A program made the position numbers and the translations under genes. A stretch of DNA of 64,000 nucleotides, taken from positions 14,221-78,220 of the forward strand of contig JALOAJ010000009.1 of NCBI GenBank assembly GCA_023228885.1, given 5' to 3'. The DNA comes from Bacillota bacterium. Its GTDB lineage: Bacteria; Bacillota; Clostridia; Monoglobales; Firm-18. Shown piece by piece: positions 9,263-19,244 of the stretch. Below the pieces are notes generated by a model that had not been told where the DNA came from, did not search any database, and saw only the letters and a list, made by a program, of their open reading frames with translations. How positions within the stretch are numbered: position 1 is the stretch's first letter; each line of letters begins with the position of its first letter.

Positions 9263-11428
9263 TCACTTAATCTTTATAGTTTTACTTTTTAGCAATGAAT
9301 TTATTTTGGGTAACCCGTTCCAAACAAATGCCTCGGCCATTGCAGACTTTTCACTTATATTCGCAATAACCTCGATGCGCCCTTCTTCTCCCTGGCTCAT
9401 GCTTACCGTTTCCATTACAATGTTTTCAATGTGACCGCTAACATCATAAACAGCCAATATGATATTTGCCTTTCGGTCATCATCGTCAGTAATGCGTGTA
9501 AATTTCACATTTGCTTTAACTACCCCATCATATTTTACCACCGATAAGTCCTCCGCCGTATAATGTTTTGGAAGGGTTTGTATCTTTTGAGAAAAGATTT
9601 TTTCCGAAAGATTTGCAACAATATCCTCTGCCTCAACAGAAAAGATGTATTCGCCGCCTGCATCCAAGCCTACCACACTAAAGGTGTTGTCTTCTATTCC
9701 TCCATCAAAAAACTGTTCGTTGATATAAATATTATATTTAATTCCTTTATTATCATCTGTGGCTTTATCCCAAAAAATTCTGCAATAATTAAAGCCGATT
9801 TTGTCTATACCTACCGTGGCTGTATTATCAAAATGCGGGGCTTCAACATCAATTCTCTTTGCTTTAACTAAAAAATCATCAAAGTATACCGTTCCGGTGA
9901 AAGGTTGCTGTACTTTTAATTCAAACATTAGCTTACTGCTGTTTTGCGGTATGGTAATATATGGCGTTTCTATATAAATAAACATGTCTTTGTCTATCGA
10001 AAGTGGAACATCTTCACTTTTTCCTCCGCCATCGGAAAAAGTTTCTCCCGGCATTGTACCTACATATGTTTTAACGATGTTTTCGTATATCCTAACCGAT
10101 GCAAGATATCCATTTGATGGGGTTTCTTTAAAAATGTTAACTCTTGGAAAACCATAGTTGTAATCAGACATGCTGCTGATGTATAGCCATACACCCACTT
10201 TTACTTCGTCACCGGGACTAACTTTGGTGTTATCCACATCCATTATATAGTTTGCTGTTGCGCTTACATTAGAGTTCACAACCATCTTTAAACTGCTATC
10301 GCCGGTTCTTTTTACAGAGCTGTCGGTTGTAAGCGAATTTCCGTTACTGCCCGGAAAAAGCGCCCACCTTGACATTTCATTCGCTTCAAACCCATTTTGC
10401 AAAATAATTTCATCATAATGCATAATGCTTTTTGCAATTACAACATCAACAGATAAATAATCAGACATATTTCCCGCCGCATCTACTGCAACAACATGAA
10501 TGGTATAAACCCCCGATTCTAAATCGTTGATAACCGCCTCATTCCCATAATAGATGCCATATAGATTATCGTTGATATATAAGTCATAATGCTTTACCCC
10601 ATGGTTATCCAGGGCATCATCCCAAACAACAGTAACTGAATTATATTCATCGACAATCGTCTTTATCAATGCATTTTCTTCCCAATAGGGGGGAAGGTTA
10701 TCTTGAACATATATTTCTCTTTTTACAACTTCAAAATCATCAAAATATATCGTTCCAGCAGCCGGTTGCTGAAACTTTAATTCAAAATTCAGCCCTGTGA
10801 CATTATTTACAGTACCTTTTGAATCGATTACAGCCGTATCGGGAATGACAAAATATTCCGTTTCCATCTGTATCCAACGCTTTTCCAACCCCTGTTCTGC
10901 AATGGGTGTGATAACCGCACCGCCGGCTTTATCTCCGCCGGTAATGCCATTGCCCAGCTCTAACTCGGTGGTGTTTCCGGCAGTACGGCCTCCTCCAATA
11001 TAGTTTTTAATTCCATCCTGCATCAATATAACATGAGAGAACCTTCTTCCGGCGTTCATATTTGGGTAGATGTCCATTCTGGGGTAACCGCTAAGAAATG
11101 TAAAACCTTCGTCCAAATACACCTTCACTCGCGCCTTTACAACATCACCAATCTTTAGCGGCATATCTTCACCAATCTCTATATACTTAAACGCAGAAAT
11201 ACTGTTAGGGTTTGCCTTTCGTTCCATTGCAAGACTTGTGTTTTCCGTGCAACCGAAAGTATCGTTATACTCTATTGTATTTTCACCCGGCTCACTCCAT
11301 GTCCAGCCCAAATTCATTGAAAAGCCATCGGAAAACACAACGGTTTCAATATATTCCTCTGCACAGACCGAAAATGCGAGCATATTTACAAGCAATACTG
11401 TAATTAGCAACAAACACAACTTTTTCAG
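9263..11428 (-). CDS. secreted protein with two CBM-like and two fibronectin III-like domains
   Basis: About 721 residues: signal peptide, CBM-like module (starting VVFSDGFSMNLGW), fibronectin type III-like domain, second CBM-like module, second Fn3-like domain, and a C-terminal beta domain ending EAFVWNGLPKINSLL. No catalytic motif is seen, so a glycan-binding or scaffold role outside the cell is likely. No ATG lies near the start. TTG at 11419 would give a short leader, but CTG at 11428 sits 7 bases after a GGGGGG run and yields a textbook signal peptide beginning (M)KKLCLLLITVLLV. The CTG start is therefore proposed, although this codon is rare. The C-terminal domain recurs in other proteins of the window. 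Confidence 0.75.
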   Translation of the reverse strand: MKKLCLLLITVLLVNMLAFSVCAEEYIETVVFSDGFSMNLGWTWSEPGENTIEYNDTFGCTENTSLAMERKANPNSISAFKYIEIGEDMPLKIGDVVKARVKVYLDEGFTFLSGYPRMDIYPNMNAGRRFSHVILMQDGIKNYIGGGRTAGNTTELELGNGITGGDKAGGAVITPIAEQGLEKRWIQMETEYFVIPDTAVIDSKGTVNNVTGLNFELKFQQPAAGTIYFDDFEVVKREIYVQDNLPPYWEENALIKTIVDEYNSVTVVWDDALDNHGVKHYDLYINDNLYGIYYGNEAVINDLESGVYTIHVVAVDAAGNMSDYLSVDVVIAKSIMHYDEIILQNGFEANEMSRWALFPGSNGNSLTTDSSVKRTGDSSLKMVVNSNVSATANYIMDVDNTKVSPGDEVKVGVWLYISSMSDYNYGFPRVNIFKETPSNGYLASVRIYENIVKTYVGTMPGETFSDGGGKSEDVPLSIDKDMFIYIETPYITIPQNSSKLMFELKVQQPFTGTVYFDDFLVKAKRIDVEAPHFDNTATVGIDKIGFNYCRIFWDKATDDNKGIKYNIYINEQFFDGGIEDNTFSVVGLDAGGEYIFSVEAEDIVANLSEKIFSQKIQTLPKHYTAEDLSVVKYDGVVKANVKFTRITDDDDRKANIILAVYDVSGHIENIVMETVSMSQGEEGRIEVIANISEKSAMAEAFVWNGLPKINSLLKSKTIKIK

Positions 11429-11464
11429 ACTAAATCCCCCCTTAGGATTAAAACATAAATCGTA

Positions 11465-13993
11465 CTACTCTGCTTTGCTTTTAGAAATAGGTTGCAAGGA
11501 ATTCATAGACCACACAAATGCTTTTAATGTGCAATTTTCTATATCATCCATTGAAATAGGGTCCATATTTATGGGAACATGAATATCACCATTTTCTATT
11601 GAAATCATTTGAACACCGTTCAATGAACTGCCTTGACCGTCATAAGCTACAACTATCAAAGTTGCATCAAATTCAAAAACTTTTCTGGCTGAATATCTTA
11701 CATAAATTGTCCCGTCTTCGCGCGATATGCTCATAATATTTACATCTGAAGTATCTTTAAGTATTTCAAGCATAGACTCGGCATAACGCTGCCCTAATTC
11801 TTTTTGCGATGCGGTGTCAAAATGCAAATTGTCACCCAATGTATGCAGACCTTGTGATGATACAAAAGCCGTATATGGTATCTCTTTTTGAACTGTTTCT
11901 AAAATGCTGTTTATTTGTTCGTAGTAAGTTGTTCCGTTCTGCACATCCATATCAGTAGATATTCCGCCTACAATGAAGGGCAAATCTTCTATTCCTAAAT
12001 CTGTCTTTAAATCAGCCACTAAAGTTTTCAAGCTATTCATGTAGCCATCAACTCCATGCTCCCATGCATTGCCTTCTCCCTGATGCCATAGTATTCCTTT
12101 AAGTGTTCCGTATTTCATCGCCTCTTTGGTTCGCCTAACCGTTTCAAAATAATAACTGCTGCTATTTCCTTTTTGCCATTGATTAACGGTTGTTCCGCCA
12201 ACAGCATTAGAAATAATACCAATAGATGCCTGCGGATTCTGAGCTTTCATATTTTGGGCGAAAACCGAAACAGGACTATATAAGTTTTGCTTATCCGTAG
12301 TTTCCATTGTGGAATACCTGTTAAACCCTGACATAACATTTTTTGTCATGTAATACTTATCATTGCCGAAAGCCGCGTCTTCCCATTTATCATAATCATT
12401 TAAAAGATAAACATCGGTTAAGTCTTCCGCCTGTTCAACCTCTGTAATGGGCGCACGCCCCGCCATGTTGGACTGACCGATGCATAAGTACAAATGAAAA
12501 TCTTCCTTGCTTACTTGGGGAATACTTTGCGATATAATTTCTGATGATAGTCTTTCAATGGTAATGTTGTCAAATCGAATGGTACCTTCAGTAGGTCTTT
12601 GCATTTTCAGCTGAATGGTTAACGAGTTAACATCAGATTTTTCGTCCAAGTTATTTATATAAGTTGTTTTAGGAATGTAAAAATATTCTGTTTCTAAATC
12701 TATCCACCCTTCTTCATCTGCGGTCCATGAATATGCGGTTATTTTGCCTTCTTCATATTTACTTGTAACACCTGTACCTATCCTGCCAATCGTATCAGAA
12801 CTTGTAAGCACATCGCCTAAATATTTGCGTCCGCTGCCTGATGCTCTGATGACAGAGCGTGCAAACGGATAGTTTAGTGTTGTATTTGGAAATACATCAA
12901 GCATGATAGCATTACTTTCGGGCATCTGCACATCTGATTCTAAGTGCACGCGAACACCAACTTTAATCATATCACCATGCTTAATTCTGCTTTTTATATT
13001 AACCGGAATATAATTTAGACGGGTGGATGCGCTGTTTTCTCCCCCAACGGTAAATTTAATATTACTGTCTTCTCCATTTCCATAAGTTTTATCCATTTCC
13101 ATAGTATTGCCTGCTCCAACCGCACTGCTTGCCCAGCCGTAATTTTGTGTAACGTCATCGCAAAAAACCGTTTCTTTGGTTTGAACTTTCTTTATAATTG
13201 CAATGTCGTCAATATATACGGTGCCACTATCGTTTGCATCATTCCCTCCATACTTGATTTCTAATTGAAGGCCTGTAAGATTAGCCCAACCGCCGGTGCT
13301 TAATGTTTGCACCTCATCATTCGGCAGATAGAAATAATCCGTTTCCAGATACATCCACCTTTCATGTATGCCGTCACTTACCGGACTGCTTTCAAACGAT
13401 GTTGCAATATTTCCATATGAATCCGTCACTCCCGCCCCTATTTTTTCATTCATATAATTTGTTGTAAGCAGCGATGAAAGCCCTTTTGCTGTTACCGGAG
13501 ATGCAGAGTTCTTTAAAAGAGTTCTTGCAAAAGCATATCCGGTTGAGGTGTTCGCATAAACATTAAGTTGCACACCGTTATTATTGAAGTTAGATAAGGT
13601 TGCGCCATCCTCCAAATAGAACCAAACGCCTGCCTTTACACAATCTCCTATGTTAATTTCCTCGTTGCTGATTGAAAGCCTTCTACGGATAAAGGCGCTG
13701 GCGCTACTTCCCTTCACCAGTTTTAAAGCGGATGTTCCGCCTCTCCCCTTGTCTGAAACAACGGTGAGCGTGTTTCCGTTGGATGGATTATTGACCCCCA
13801 CCTGTGATAAATTCCACTTGGTTGTATCGTCATTCCAGCCCGGTTGCAAGTCGTTCATACTTTCTAAAAAAACAACTTCTTCCGACAATTCTACATTTTC
13901 CGATGCAACGCTTACTAAAGTGTTAATCGGAAATTGCATCACTGCAAATGCAAGCACAAGAAAAATTGATAATACTTTAATTCTTTTCACCAA
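11465..13993 (-). CDS. secreted acetylesterase (SASA/CE6-like SGNH) with two CBM-like modules
   Basis: An 842-residue protein: signal peptide, two CBM-like modules (about 40-270 and 275-490), then a hydrolase domain from ~500 with the motifs LCIGQSNMAGR (nucleophile Ser), GGTTVNQW, ILWHQGEGNAWEH and a terminal DNLHFDTASQKELG supplying the Asp/His. These match sialate O-acetylesterase-like / carbohydrate esterase 6 enzymes that remove acetyl groups from xylan or other acetylated glycans. A C-terminal beta domain ends KAFVWSMNSLQPI, as in neighbouring proteins. The start is TTG at 13993, 7 bases after AAAAGGAG; GTG at 13990 is also possible. In operon A it would de-acetylate polymer ahead of the GH28-type enzyme. 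Confidence 0.85.
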   Translation of the reverse strand: MVKRIKVLSIFLVLAFAVMQFPINTLVSVASENVELSEEVVFLESMNDLQPGWNDDTTKWNLSQVGVNNPSNGNTLTVVSDKGRGGTSALKLVKGSSASAFIRRRLSISNEEINIGDCVKAGVWFYLEDGATLSNFNNNGVQLNVYANTSTGYAFARTLLKNSASPVTAKGLSSLLTTNYMNEKIGAGVTDSYGNIATSFESSPVSDGIHERWMYLETDYFYLPNDEVQTLSTGGWANLTGLQLEIKYGGNDANDSGTVYIDDIAIIKKVQTKETVFCDDVTQNYGWASSAVGAGNTMEMDKTYGNGEDSNIKFTVGGENSASTRLNYIPVNIKSRIKHGDMIKVGVRVHLESDVQMPESNAIMLDVFPNTTLNYPFARSVIRASGSGRKYLGDVLTSSDTIGRIGTGVTSKYEEGKITAYSWTADEEGWIDLETEYFYIPKTTYINNLDEKSDVNSLTIQLKMQRPTEGTIRFDNITIERLSSEIISQSIPQVSKEDFHLYLCIGQSNMAGRAPITEVEQAEDLTDVYLLNDYDKWEDAAFGNDKYYMTKNVMSGFNRYSTMETTDKQNLYSPVSVFAQNMKAQNPQASIGIISNAVGGTTVNQWQKGNSSSYYFETVRRTKEAMKYGTLKGILWHQGEGNAWEHGVDGYMNSLKTLVADLKTDLGIEDLPFIVGGISTDMDVQNGTTYYEQINSILETVQKEIPYTAFVSSQGLHTLGDNLHFDTASQKELGQRYAESMLEILKDTSDVNIMSISREDGTIYVRYSARKVFEFDATLIVVAYDGQGSSLNGVQMISIENGDIHVPINMDPISMDDIENCTLKAFVWSMNSLQPISKSKAE

Positions 13994-14017
13994 CAGTCAT
14001 CTCCTTTTATTAATTTT

Positions 14018-16465
14018 TTACCTATAAATAACTACATCATATGGATTCCCATAAGACATCATTATAAATAGATTTAGCCCCGGCTTGATGTCATCTACCG
14101 TTGCAAGATAGATTTTGTCTGTTTTTTCGTCATACTCATATACCCTCAAGTATGTTCCCCCGGTAGGAAAAGGCGCTTTCGTATCCACACCCTGAACCTT
14201 GTACTGCATAAGCATAATACCCGTATTGTATTTTAAAACATTTCCATACATAGCAACAAACTTAGTGTTTTTTCCATCGGGCTGTATGTACACATGTTCG
14301 GCATTTTTTTCGGCTGTGAAAACCGACTTTAGCCCGGCAATTTTTTTATCCTTTCCCATGGCGTATTGAAGAATGTCACCGCGTTTAAAGCCTTCAACCG
14401 TCTGTGACAGTTCTTGGGTATTCCTTAAATAATAGCTAACAGCCACCCCCCTTTCAAACCCATACATTTTTATAAGATGTTCGCCGTTTTCATCGATAGA
14501 ATCGGTTATTTTGTCAAATACGAATACGGTATTATTATAGTTGTCATAAATGCCTTCGAAAATCGCAATGCATCCTGCTATCATACATTCGTCCAAATCA
14601 TAAGCGGTTACAGTATAGGTGGTTTCATTAGTTAGCATGCCGGGCGCAACTACAACATGATCCTCCTCGTTGTTCCCTATTCTAAAAACCTTTGTATTTG
14701 CTGTAATGGCAACAAAAGGATGATAACCATTATCCACATCTTCAAGTATGCCGGTTGCGCGTTTAAACCTTAGCTGTTTTTGCGAAACAAATTCAACAAT
14801 AGCGTCCTCCTCATCAGAGCCGTTTACTGTAAACAAATTTATAATTGCATCATCGTCATTTAGTGAGTATTTAATCATTTCTCCATTTTTCGGAATAACT
14901 TTCAGTATCTCGTTTTTGTTGCTTTGATGGCCGCCGTTCACTTGTATTCTTCTTGCGGTTTCGAAAATTTTAATTTCATTTTCTTGTGTATATACGCGCA
15001 GCCTTAAAGTGTTATTGAGTTGTTCGGTTTCACACCCTAAAAGATATCCATATTCAAAAAACTTCGCATCTTCAAACTTGGCAGCAGCAATTTTCCCGGT
15101 TACCGTTAAATAAAAGTATCCTTCCATATTTAATCGAATGTTGGAAATCATGTCTGAAACAAGAGTATATCTATAACTGCTCCCTTCTACATCAATGCTG
15201 TCTGCCGAAATGCTTTGCACAACACCCCTGATAACCCGCTCGCCCACATAAATATATGTTTTTCCTGCCCCTTTGCTTTTCGCAACAGAAAGAACACTGT
15301 TCTCGTGCAAATCATCAAGTTCCAGCAAAGAATTGCCCTGTATAATATAATCGGATGATGTAATGTGCAGGCTCTCCTTTCCGTGTTTTGCATAAACTAT
15401 ACCATCAGACGGGGCTATTCTATTAACAACATAAGTTTCAAAAGACAATACAATCAGCACTTCATAATTGCCGTTTGAATTCGAATCAATCAGCCGCACA
15501 TAGCCATCTTCCATAGCCAAATCATCCCCTGTTACATCAGAACATTTATTATTGAATACTGTCCATGCATTTCTCGGTATATTAGCTGAATGTATGCGTC
15601 CTTTTTTATCCGAATACTTTAAAACATTATTTTCATATGATATTATTTCATCCGAGTCAATTTTAACTTCACGACCAAGACTGTGAATAAAAATTAACTT
15701 TTGTTCTTCCGCTTTATAAAAATATTCAACCTCATAACCTAAATATTGCTCTGCATTAGTGTTTTTCGCATAAAGGCGAATTCCGTCAATTTCTATCCAC
15801 CCTTTAGGCATGACGATTTTATCGCTTGAGAGATTGGTTTGAGAATTGGCATAGATAAGACCTTTGCCTTTATCTATATCGTGATAGGCTTTTAGCAAGG
15901 TGTTTCCTTTGTATTTTGTTGATTTAGCGTTCAACAAGCTTTCCGATACGCCCCCTATAACGGAGGATATGAAGTGAACTTCTGTGTTCAATGCATTGTA
16001 TATCAACGCTGCCGCTTGGCTTCGCATTATGTATTTTGCAGGAAAATCCGCATCCCGACCAATGATTTTTGTTTTTACAGCAAGGCTGAAAATGTCACTG
16101 CTTTCAAAAAAAGCGTCATATCCTAAGGCATATAACAATGCCCTTAGCAGCATTTCATAGGATGCGTATCCTGAAATGCTATAATTGCGCCAATGACTGA
16201 AAGCAGGAATTTTTAGCAGATAGCTAAAAGCCTCTTGTTGATTATTGCATCCGTCAACAGCCATCATCCCGCATAAGGTATGCGCCAATTCTCCCGCCGT
16301 TACATATGCTTGCTCTGCATCAACGTTAAAGATGTCCATTGCTTTTAATAAGTCTAATTTATTGGTTGCAGCCATGGTGTAATCATCATCAGCCCACACG
16401 CAAACAGGGAATATCATGCTGCATATCAGAAACAAAATAATTATTAGCATTGCGGAGTATTTCAT
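14018..16465 (-). CDS. large surface protein with degenerate SLH-like N-terminus
   Basis: About 815 residues: signal peptide, ~150 residues resembling diverged SLH repeats (for example YIMRSQAAALIYNALN), then a long beta-rich region without recognised catalytic motifs. A short acidic motif, DSNSNGNYEVLIVLSFETYVV-like at its core, aligns with DNNSDGIIDVV in the protein at 26958-30017, so the two are homologous. The ATG at 16465 follows GGGGAGG by 7 bases and overlaps the stop of the SLH gene (ATGA), suggesting translational coupling. The homologue in operon B is coupled to its SLH gene in the same way, so an assembly of SLH anchor plus large partner on the cell surface is a reasonable inference. 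Function unknown. Confidence 0.7.
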   Translation of the reverse strand: MKYSAMLIIILFLICSMIFPVCVWADDDYTMAATNKLDLLKAMDIFNVDAEQAYVTAGELAHTLCGMMAVDGCNNQQEAFSYLLKIPAFSHWRNYSISGYASYEMLLRALLYALGYDAFFESSDIFSLAVKTKIIGRDADFPAKYIMRSQAAALIYNALNTEVHFISSVIGGVSESLLNAKSTKYKGNTLLKAYHDIDKGKGLIYANSQTNLSSDKIVMPKGWIEIDGIRLYAKNTNAEQYLGYEVEYFYKAEEQKLIFIHSLGREVKIDSDEIISYENNVLKYSDKKGRIHSANIPRNAWTVFNNKCSDVTGDDLAMEDGYVRLIDSNSNGNYEVLIVLSFETYVVNRIAPSDGIVYAKHGKESLHITSSDYIIQGNSLLELDDLHENSVLSVAKSKGAGKTYIYVGERVIRGVVQSISADSIDVEGSSYRYTLVSDMISNIRLNMEGYFYLTVTGKIAAAKFEDAKFFEYGYLLGCETEQLNNTLRLRVYTQENEIKIFETARRIQVNGGHQSNKNEILKVIPKNGEMIKYSLNDDDAIINLFTVNGSDEEDAIVEFVSQKQLRFKRATGILEDVDNGYHPFVAITANTKVFRIGNNEEDHVVVAPGMLTNETTYTVTAYDLDECMIAGCIAIFEGIYDNYNNTVFVFDKITDSIDENGEHLIKMYGFERGVAVSYYLRNTQELSQTVEGFKRGDILQYAMGKDKKIAGLKSVFTAEKNAEHVYIQPDGKNTKFVAMYGNVLKYNTGIMLMQYKVQGVDTKAPFPTGGTYLRVYEYDEKTDKIYLATVDDIKPGLNLFIMMSYGNPYDVVIYR

Positions 16466-17736
16466 TTTTCTGCCTCCCCTAACAGTACAGAAACCATTTT
16501 TGCAGCCATCGCTCTTGTACATGTTGATTTTGGATAAAACTTTCCATCATCGTATCCGTTAATAACACTTCCGAACTTTTGCATTTCGCGTATTGCTTCC
16601 GCCGCATATGGGCTTATGTCGTTGCTATCTATAAATTCTTTATGTATTTCATTGGGTGTTTCAAACTCTAATTTTATAGTTGTTCTATATAAGATTGTCG
16701 CTGCCTGTTCCCGGCTTATATAATCCTCAGGAGAGAATGTTGACAGTTTGGTACCTACAACAATGTCTAAATCCACAGCAGAAGCGATGTATAAGTATGC
16801 CCAATGATTGTTTGGCACATCATTAAAATCACAATTAGCGGAATCATTGGTTAACCCGAAAGCGCTAATAATCATTTTAACAAATTCTGCCCTTGTAACA
16901 GAGTAATTTGGATAGAAATACCCACCGCCATCACCTTCTACAACACCTTTTTGTAAAAGATTATTAATACTTTCAATTGCCCAGGGCACCTCTGCTAAAT
17001 CTTCAAAGGACTCTATTTTGGAAATTGGCACATCGGCAAACAAGCCCATGCCGCTTATTACCTCCTCTATTACAGTTCCGCGGCCTCCCCCGCCGCCACC
17101 GCTAAAATTTCTATTAGAACCGGAAGTTTGCTTAGCATAATATTCTTTCACTAACTGATTAAATTGTTCGGAAAACTTGGTTTTTGAAGAAAACCCTGCA
17201 ATCTGTAATTCTTGGCAAACTGTTGCCTGATTGAGAGAAGTAAGCAAATTGTACACAGATAAATCAATACCCAAATATGTATATTCCATCTCGATAATTT
17301 TTTTAAGCCCTTGCCAGCCGGCGCTTGTGCCCCTTGTCAGTATGTCAGCATAGTTAAAGTCGGTTTGCAGCACTTGGTCATCTCCATCAGCGCCCACATA
17401 TACAGTATATTGACCACTGACGCTATCTTTGCTCATCTCATACTCAAAAGTAAATTCACCGTCTTTATCCGTTTGAATTTCTTTTATTGTTTCAGTAGCA
17501 TTTAAAATAGTGTCATTATTTAAATCATCAATTTTAAATGTTGGCTTTAAAATCAGCAAGGTAATATATGTATTCTCCAAGTCAGACTTTCCGCTTATTA
17601 TAACTGTTTCATCAGTAATTCCCGCAATTATTGTTTCGTCCTGCGCATTTGTGCAATAATCGACACCGCAAAATATCACAGAAACTGTAATCACAACTCC
17701 TATAATAACTGTACAAATTTTATGCAAATTTCCCAT
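16462..17736 (-). CDS. SLH-domain cell-surface anchor protein
   Basis: A 424-residue protein with a signal peptide or membrane anchor at the N-terminus, a ~100-residue beta-rich part (25-120), a helical region, a Gly-rich linker around residue 210, and three S-layer homology repeats over the last ~190 residues (motifs YSVTRAEFVKMI, YISREQAATILYR, STCTRAMAAKMVSVL). SLH repeats bind pyruvylated secondary cell-wall polymer. It is the first gene of operon A. The ATG at 17736 directly abuts its GGAAGG; a TTG four codons in (17727) has better spacing and may be the true start. The equivalent gene in operon B (30014-32710) has the same Gly-rich linker and SLH block plus discoidin domains. Confidence 0.88.
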   Translation of the reverse strand: MGNLHKICTVIIGVVITVSVIFCGVDYCTNAQDETIIAGITDETVIISGKSDLENTYITLLILKPTFKIDDLNNDTILNATETIKEIQTDKDGEFTFEYEMSKDSVSGQYTVYVGADGDDQVLQTDFNYADILTRGTSAGWQGLKKIIEMEYTYLGIDLSVYNLLTSLNQATVCQELQIAGFSSKTKFSEQFNQLVKEYYAKQTSGSNRNFSGGGGGGRGTVIEEVISGMGLFADVPISKIESFEDLAEVPWAIESINNLLQKGVVEGDGGGYFYPNYSVTRAEFVKMIISAFGLTNDSANCDFNDVPNNHWAYLYIASAVDLDIVVGTKLSTFSPEDYISREQAATILYRTTIKLEFETPNEIHKEFIDSNDISPYAAEAIREMQKFGSVINGYDDGKFYPKSTCTRAMAAKMVSVLLGEAEK

Positions 17737-17878
17737 CCTTCCTTTTTATAAATTGTATACACAAAAATACAGCTTTTTTCTGCTTATATGGTACCATCTT
17801 TCTGTTTTGTTGTAAATGTGCATTATTTTCTAATGTTCATTTTTTCTAAAACACCTTATGTATGTGCACATCATGCCT

Positions 17879-18145
17879 TCATTCTGTTAAGCAAACTTCA
17901 TCTCCATCATTATCAATAATCTCTGTTTTTGTTCGATAGTTGTTTAACCTTTCATCATCTGCAATAGCATAGGCATTCCCTGCCTCTGGTGAATTAAACA
18001 TCAGCACATTTTGCATGCGATCATTTTCAACATGTCAATCATATCTGCTGGGCCAACCATTTAACCAATCATCAGCCAAACAGGTTAGAACTTCATAATT
18101 TGACACAGGCAAACTATCTGTTTGCTCATTTATGCTATAATTTTA
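17879..18145 (-). pseudogene. unrecognised decayed coding remnant with internal TGA
   Basis: On the minus strand one frame reads as protein-like sequence (SNYEVLTCLADDWLNGW, then after a TGA, MFNSPEAGNAYAIADDE and a final EVCLTE stop). No start codon or ribosome-binding site is seen, and a stop interrupts it after about a third. I do not recognise the family. It lies upstream of operon A among other gene fragments, so it is best read as debris. Confidence 0.4.
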
Positions 18146-18216
18146 ATATTTAAGTACAAATATTGCCTTAATAAGCAATCCTTTTTGCAAGCTTATACCA
18201 TGATAAAAACCATAAG

Positions 18217-18348
18217 CTAAGTGTTAATAACAACTGCAAGCTCTGTCTCTTCCAAAAAAACATCCGCGCCAAAGCTTTCAGCAATAAACCTAATAGGTAC
18301 CATTGTCCTATCGTTTACTATAACTGATGGAACATCTAAAGAGGTTAC
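18217..18348 (-). pseudogene. copper-amine-oxidase-like (stalk) domain fragment
   Basis: The last 43 residues before the stop at 18217 read LDVPSVIVNDRTMVPIRFIA and continue to a short ending, the signature of the copper amine oxidase N-terminal-like repeat common in clostridial wall proteins. The intact version of this domain occurs in the protein at 24708-26942. The sequence upstream of the fragment is not homologous, so this is probably the stranded C-terminus of a lost surface protein. Confidence 0.5.
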
Positions 18349-18464
18349 TCCTAATAGTTTTGGTGCAATTTTTCTGCAATGCAGGCAAGTGGAATCACTC
18401 TTTAATTGATGTAGGTTGCAGATTACGCTATAATGAGCGTAAGCGCATTTCACCATAAATAGCC

Positions 18465-18713
18465 TTGCGCCAACGGCGTAAATCCGAAATTTATTTGTTA
18501 ACAAATATATCAAAAGAGTTATGGGAAGAATTGATGAACGCCTATTGCCGAGGGTCTTACAAAATGGCGTGGGAATCATTATTTAAAAATCTTGAACTTT
18601 TTAACAAGGTTTCAAAAGAATGCTCTGTTTTCCTTGGTTATGAATATCCCCCTTATGACAATAATGTTAGTAAATATGTAATGGATATGTTTGAAGAATA
18701 CAGCAAACAAAGC
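18465..18713 (+). pseudogene. C-terminal fragment of aminoglycoside 6-adenylyltransferase (AadE-like)
   Basis: Residues encoded from about 18489 (ISKELWEELMNAY, then LFNKVSKECSVFLGYEYP and YDNNVSKYVMDMFEEY) match, from memory, the C-terminal part of AadE-type streptomycin 6-adenylyltransferases. The catalytic N-terminal domain is absent, and a frameshift seems to lie just upstream. The fragment stops where IS110-like sequence on the other strand begins (~18713). A remnant of a former resistance gene, not functional. Confidence 0.6.
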
Positions 18714-19240
18714 CCTTGCGCAAGTGCGGCGAACCCTTTTTGGATATACCCATGTTTAATTACCGAATTTGTTAGGTGGTACATCAAGACTGGAACAACA
18801 CACTAAAGATTCTTTGCAAGAGAAACGGTATACATCTCCGATTTCAGCCATAAGCTGCGGACACAGAATATCGCCAACTTCGCAAAAGTCCATTACAATG
18901 GGATGTTCCGGCAGTTGCTGTACAAGGAGTTTCATTTCGCGTGGAGCAACAGCAAGAGTTCTGCAATGGCGTTGAGTTGACTGATAGCTTGGGTAATAAG
19001 TAATTTGGTTGTTTCGTTTTTTGGCATTATGTTAAAATGCTCAAACGATTCGATATAGACATCCTCTGCTTTCGTTTCGCTGAAGTTATAGGACTTGCGC
19101 TTGCACCATTTTCGATTGGCTGTTGCAAACGCTTTTTGTGACAAATAGTAAACGCATTGGCAATGTCAAAACTGCATGGCAAAATCAATCCGCTTTTCGT
19201 GACCGTCGCTTTTTTCAATTTCCCAACCTAAACCCAAGTT
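18713..19240 (-). mobile_element. decayed IS110-family transposase remnant
   Basis: Read leftward, the pieces RKWCKRKSYNFSETKAEDVY, MPKNETTKLLITQAISQLNA, QLPEHPIVM, CPQLMAEIGDVYRF and SKKGSPHLRK follow the order of the C-terminal half of IS110-family transposases. They are split by at least one in-frame stop and two frameshifts. The remnant runs from the end of the AraC-type gene (19245) to the aadE fragment. No intact N-terminal DEDD domain is present, so it is inactive. Confidence 0.7.
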
Positions 19241-19244
19241 ATTA

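Noticed and set aside
17820..18220. Promoter of operon A
   Set aside because: A TACAAT -10 box lies near 17755, but no acceptable -35 hexamer or copy of the GGCAGTTGAAAG element could be found, so no promoter is listed.
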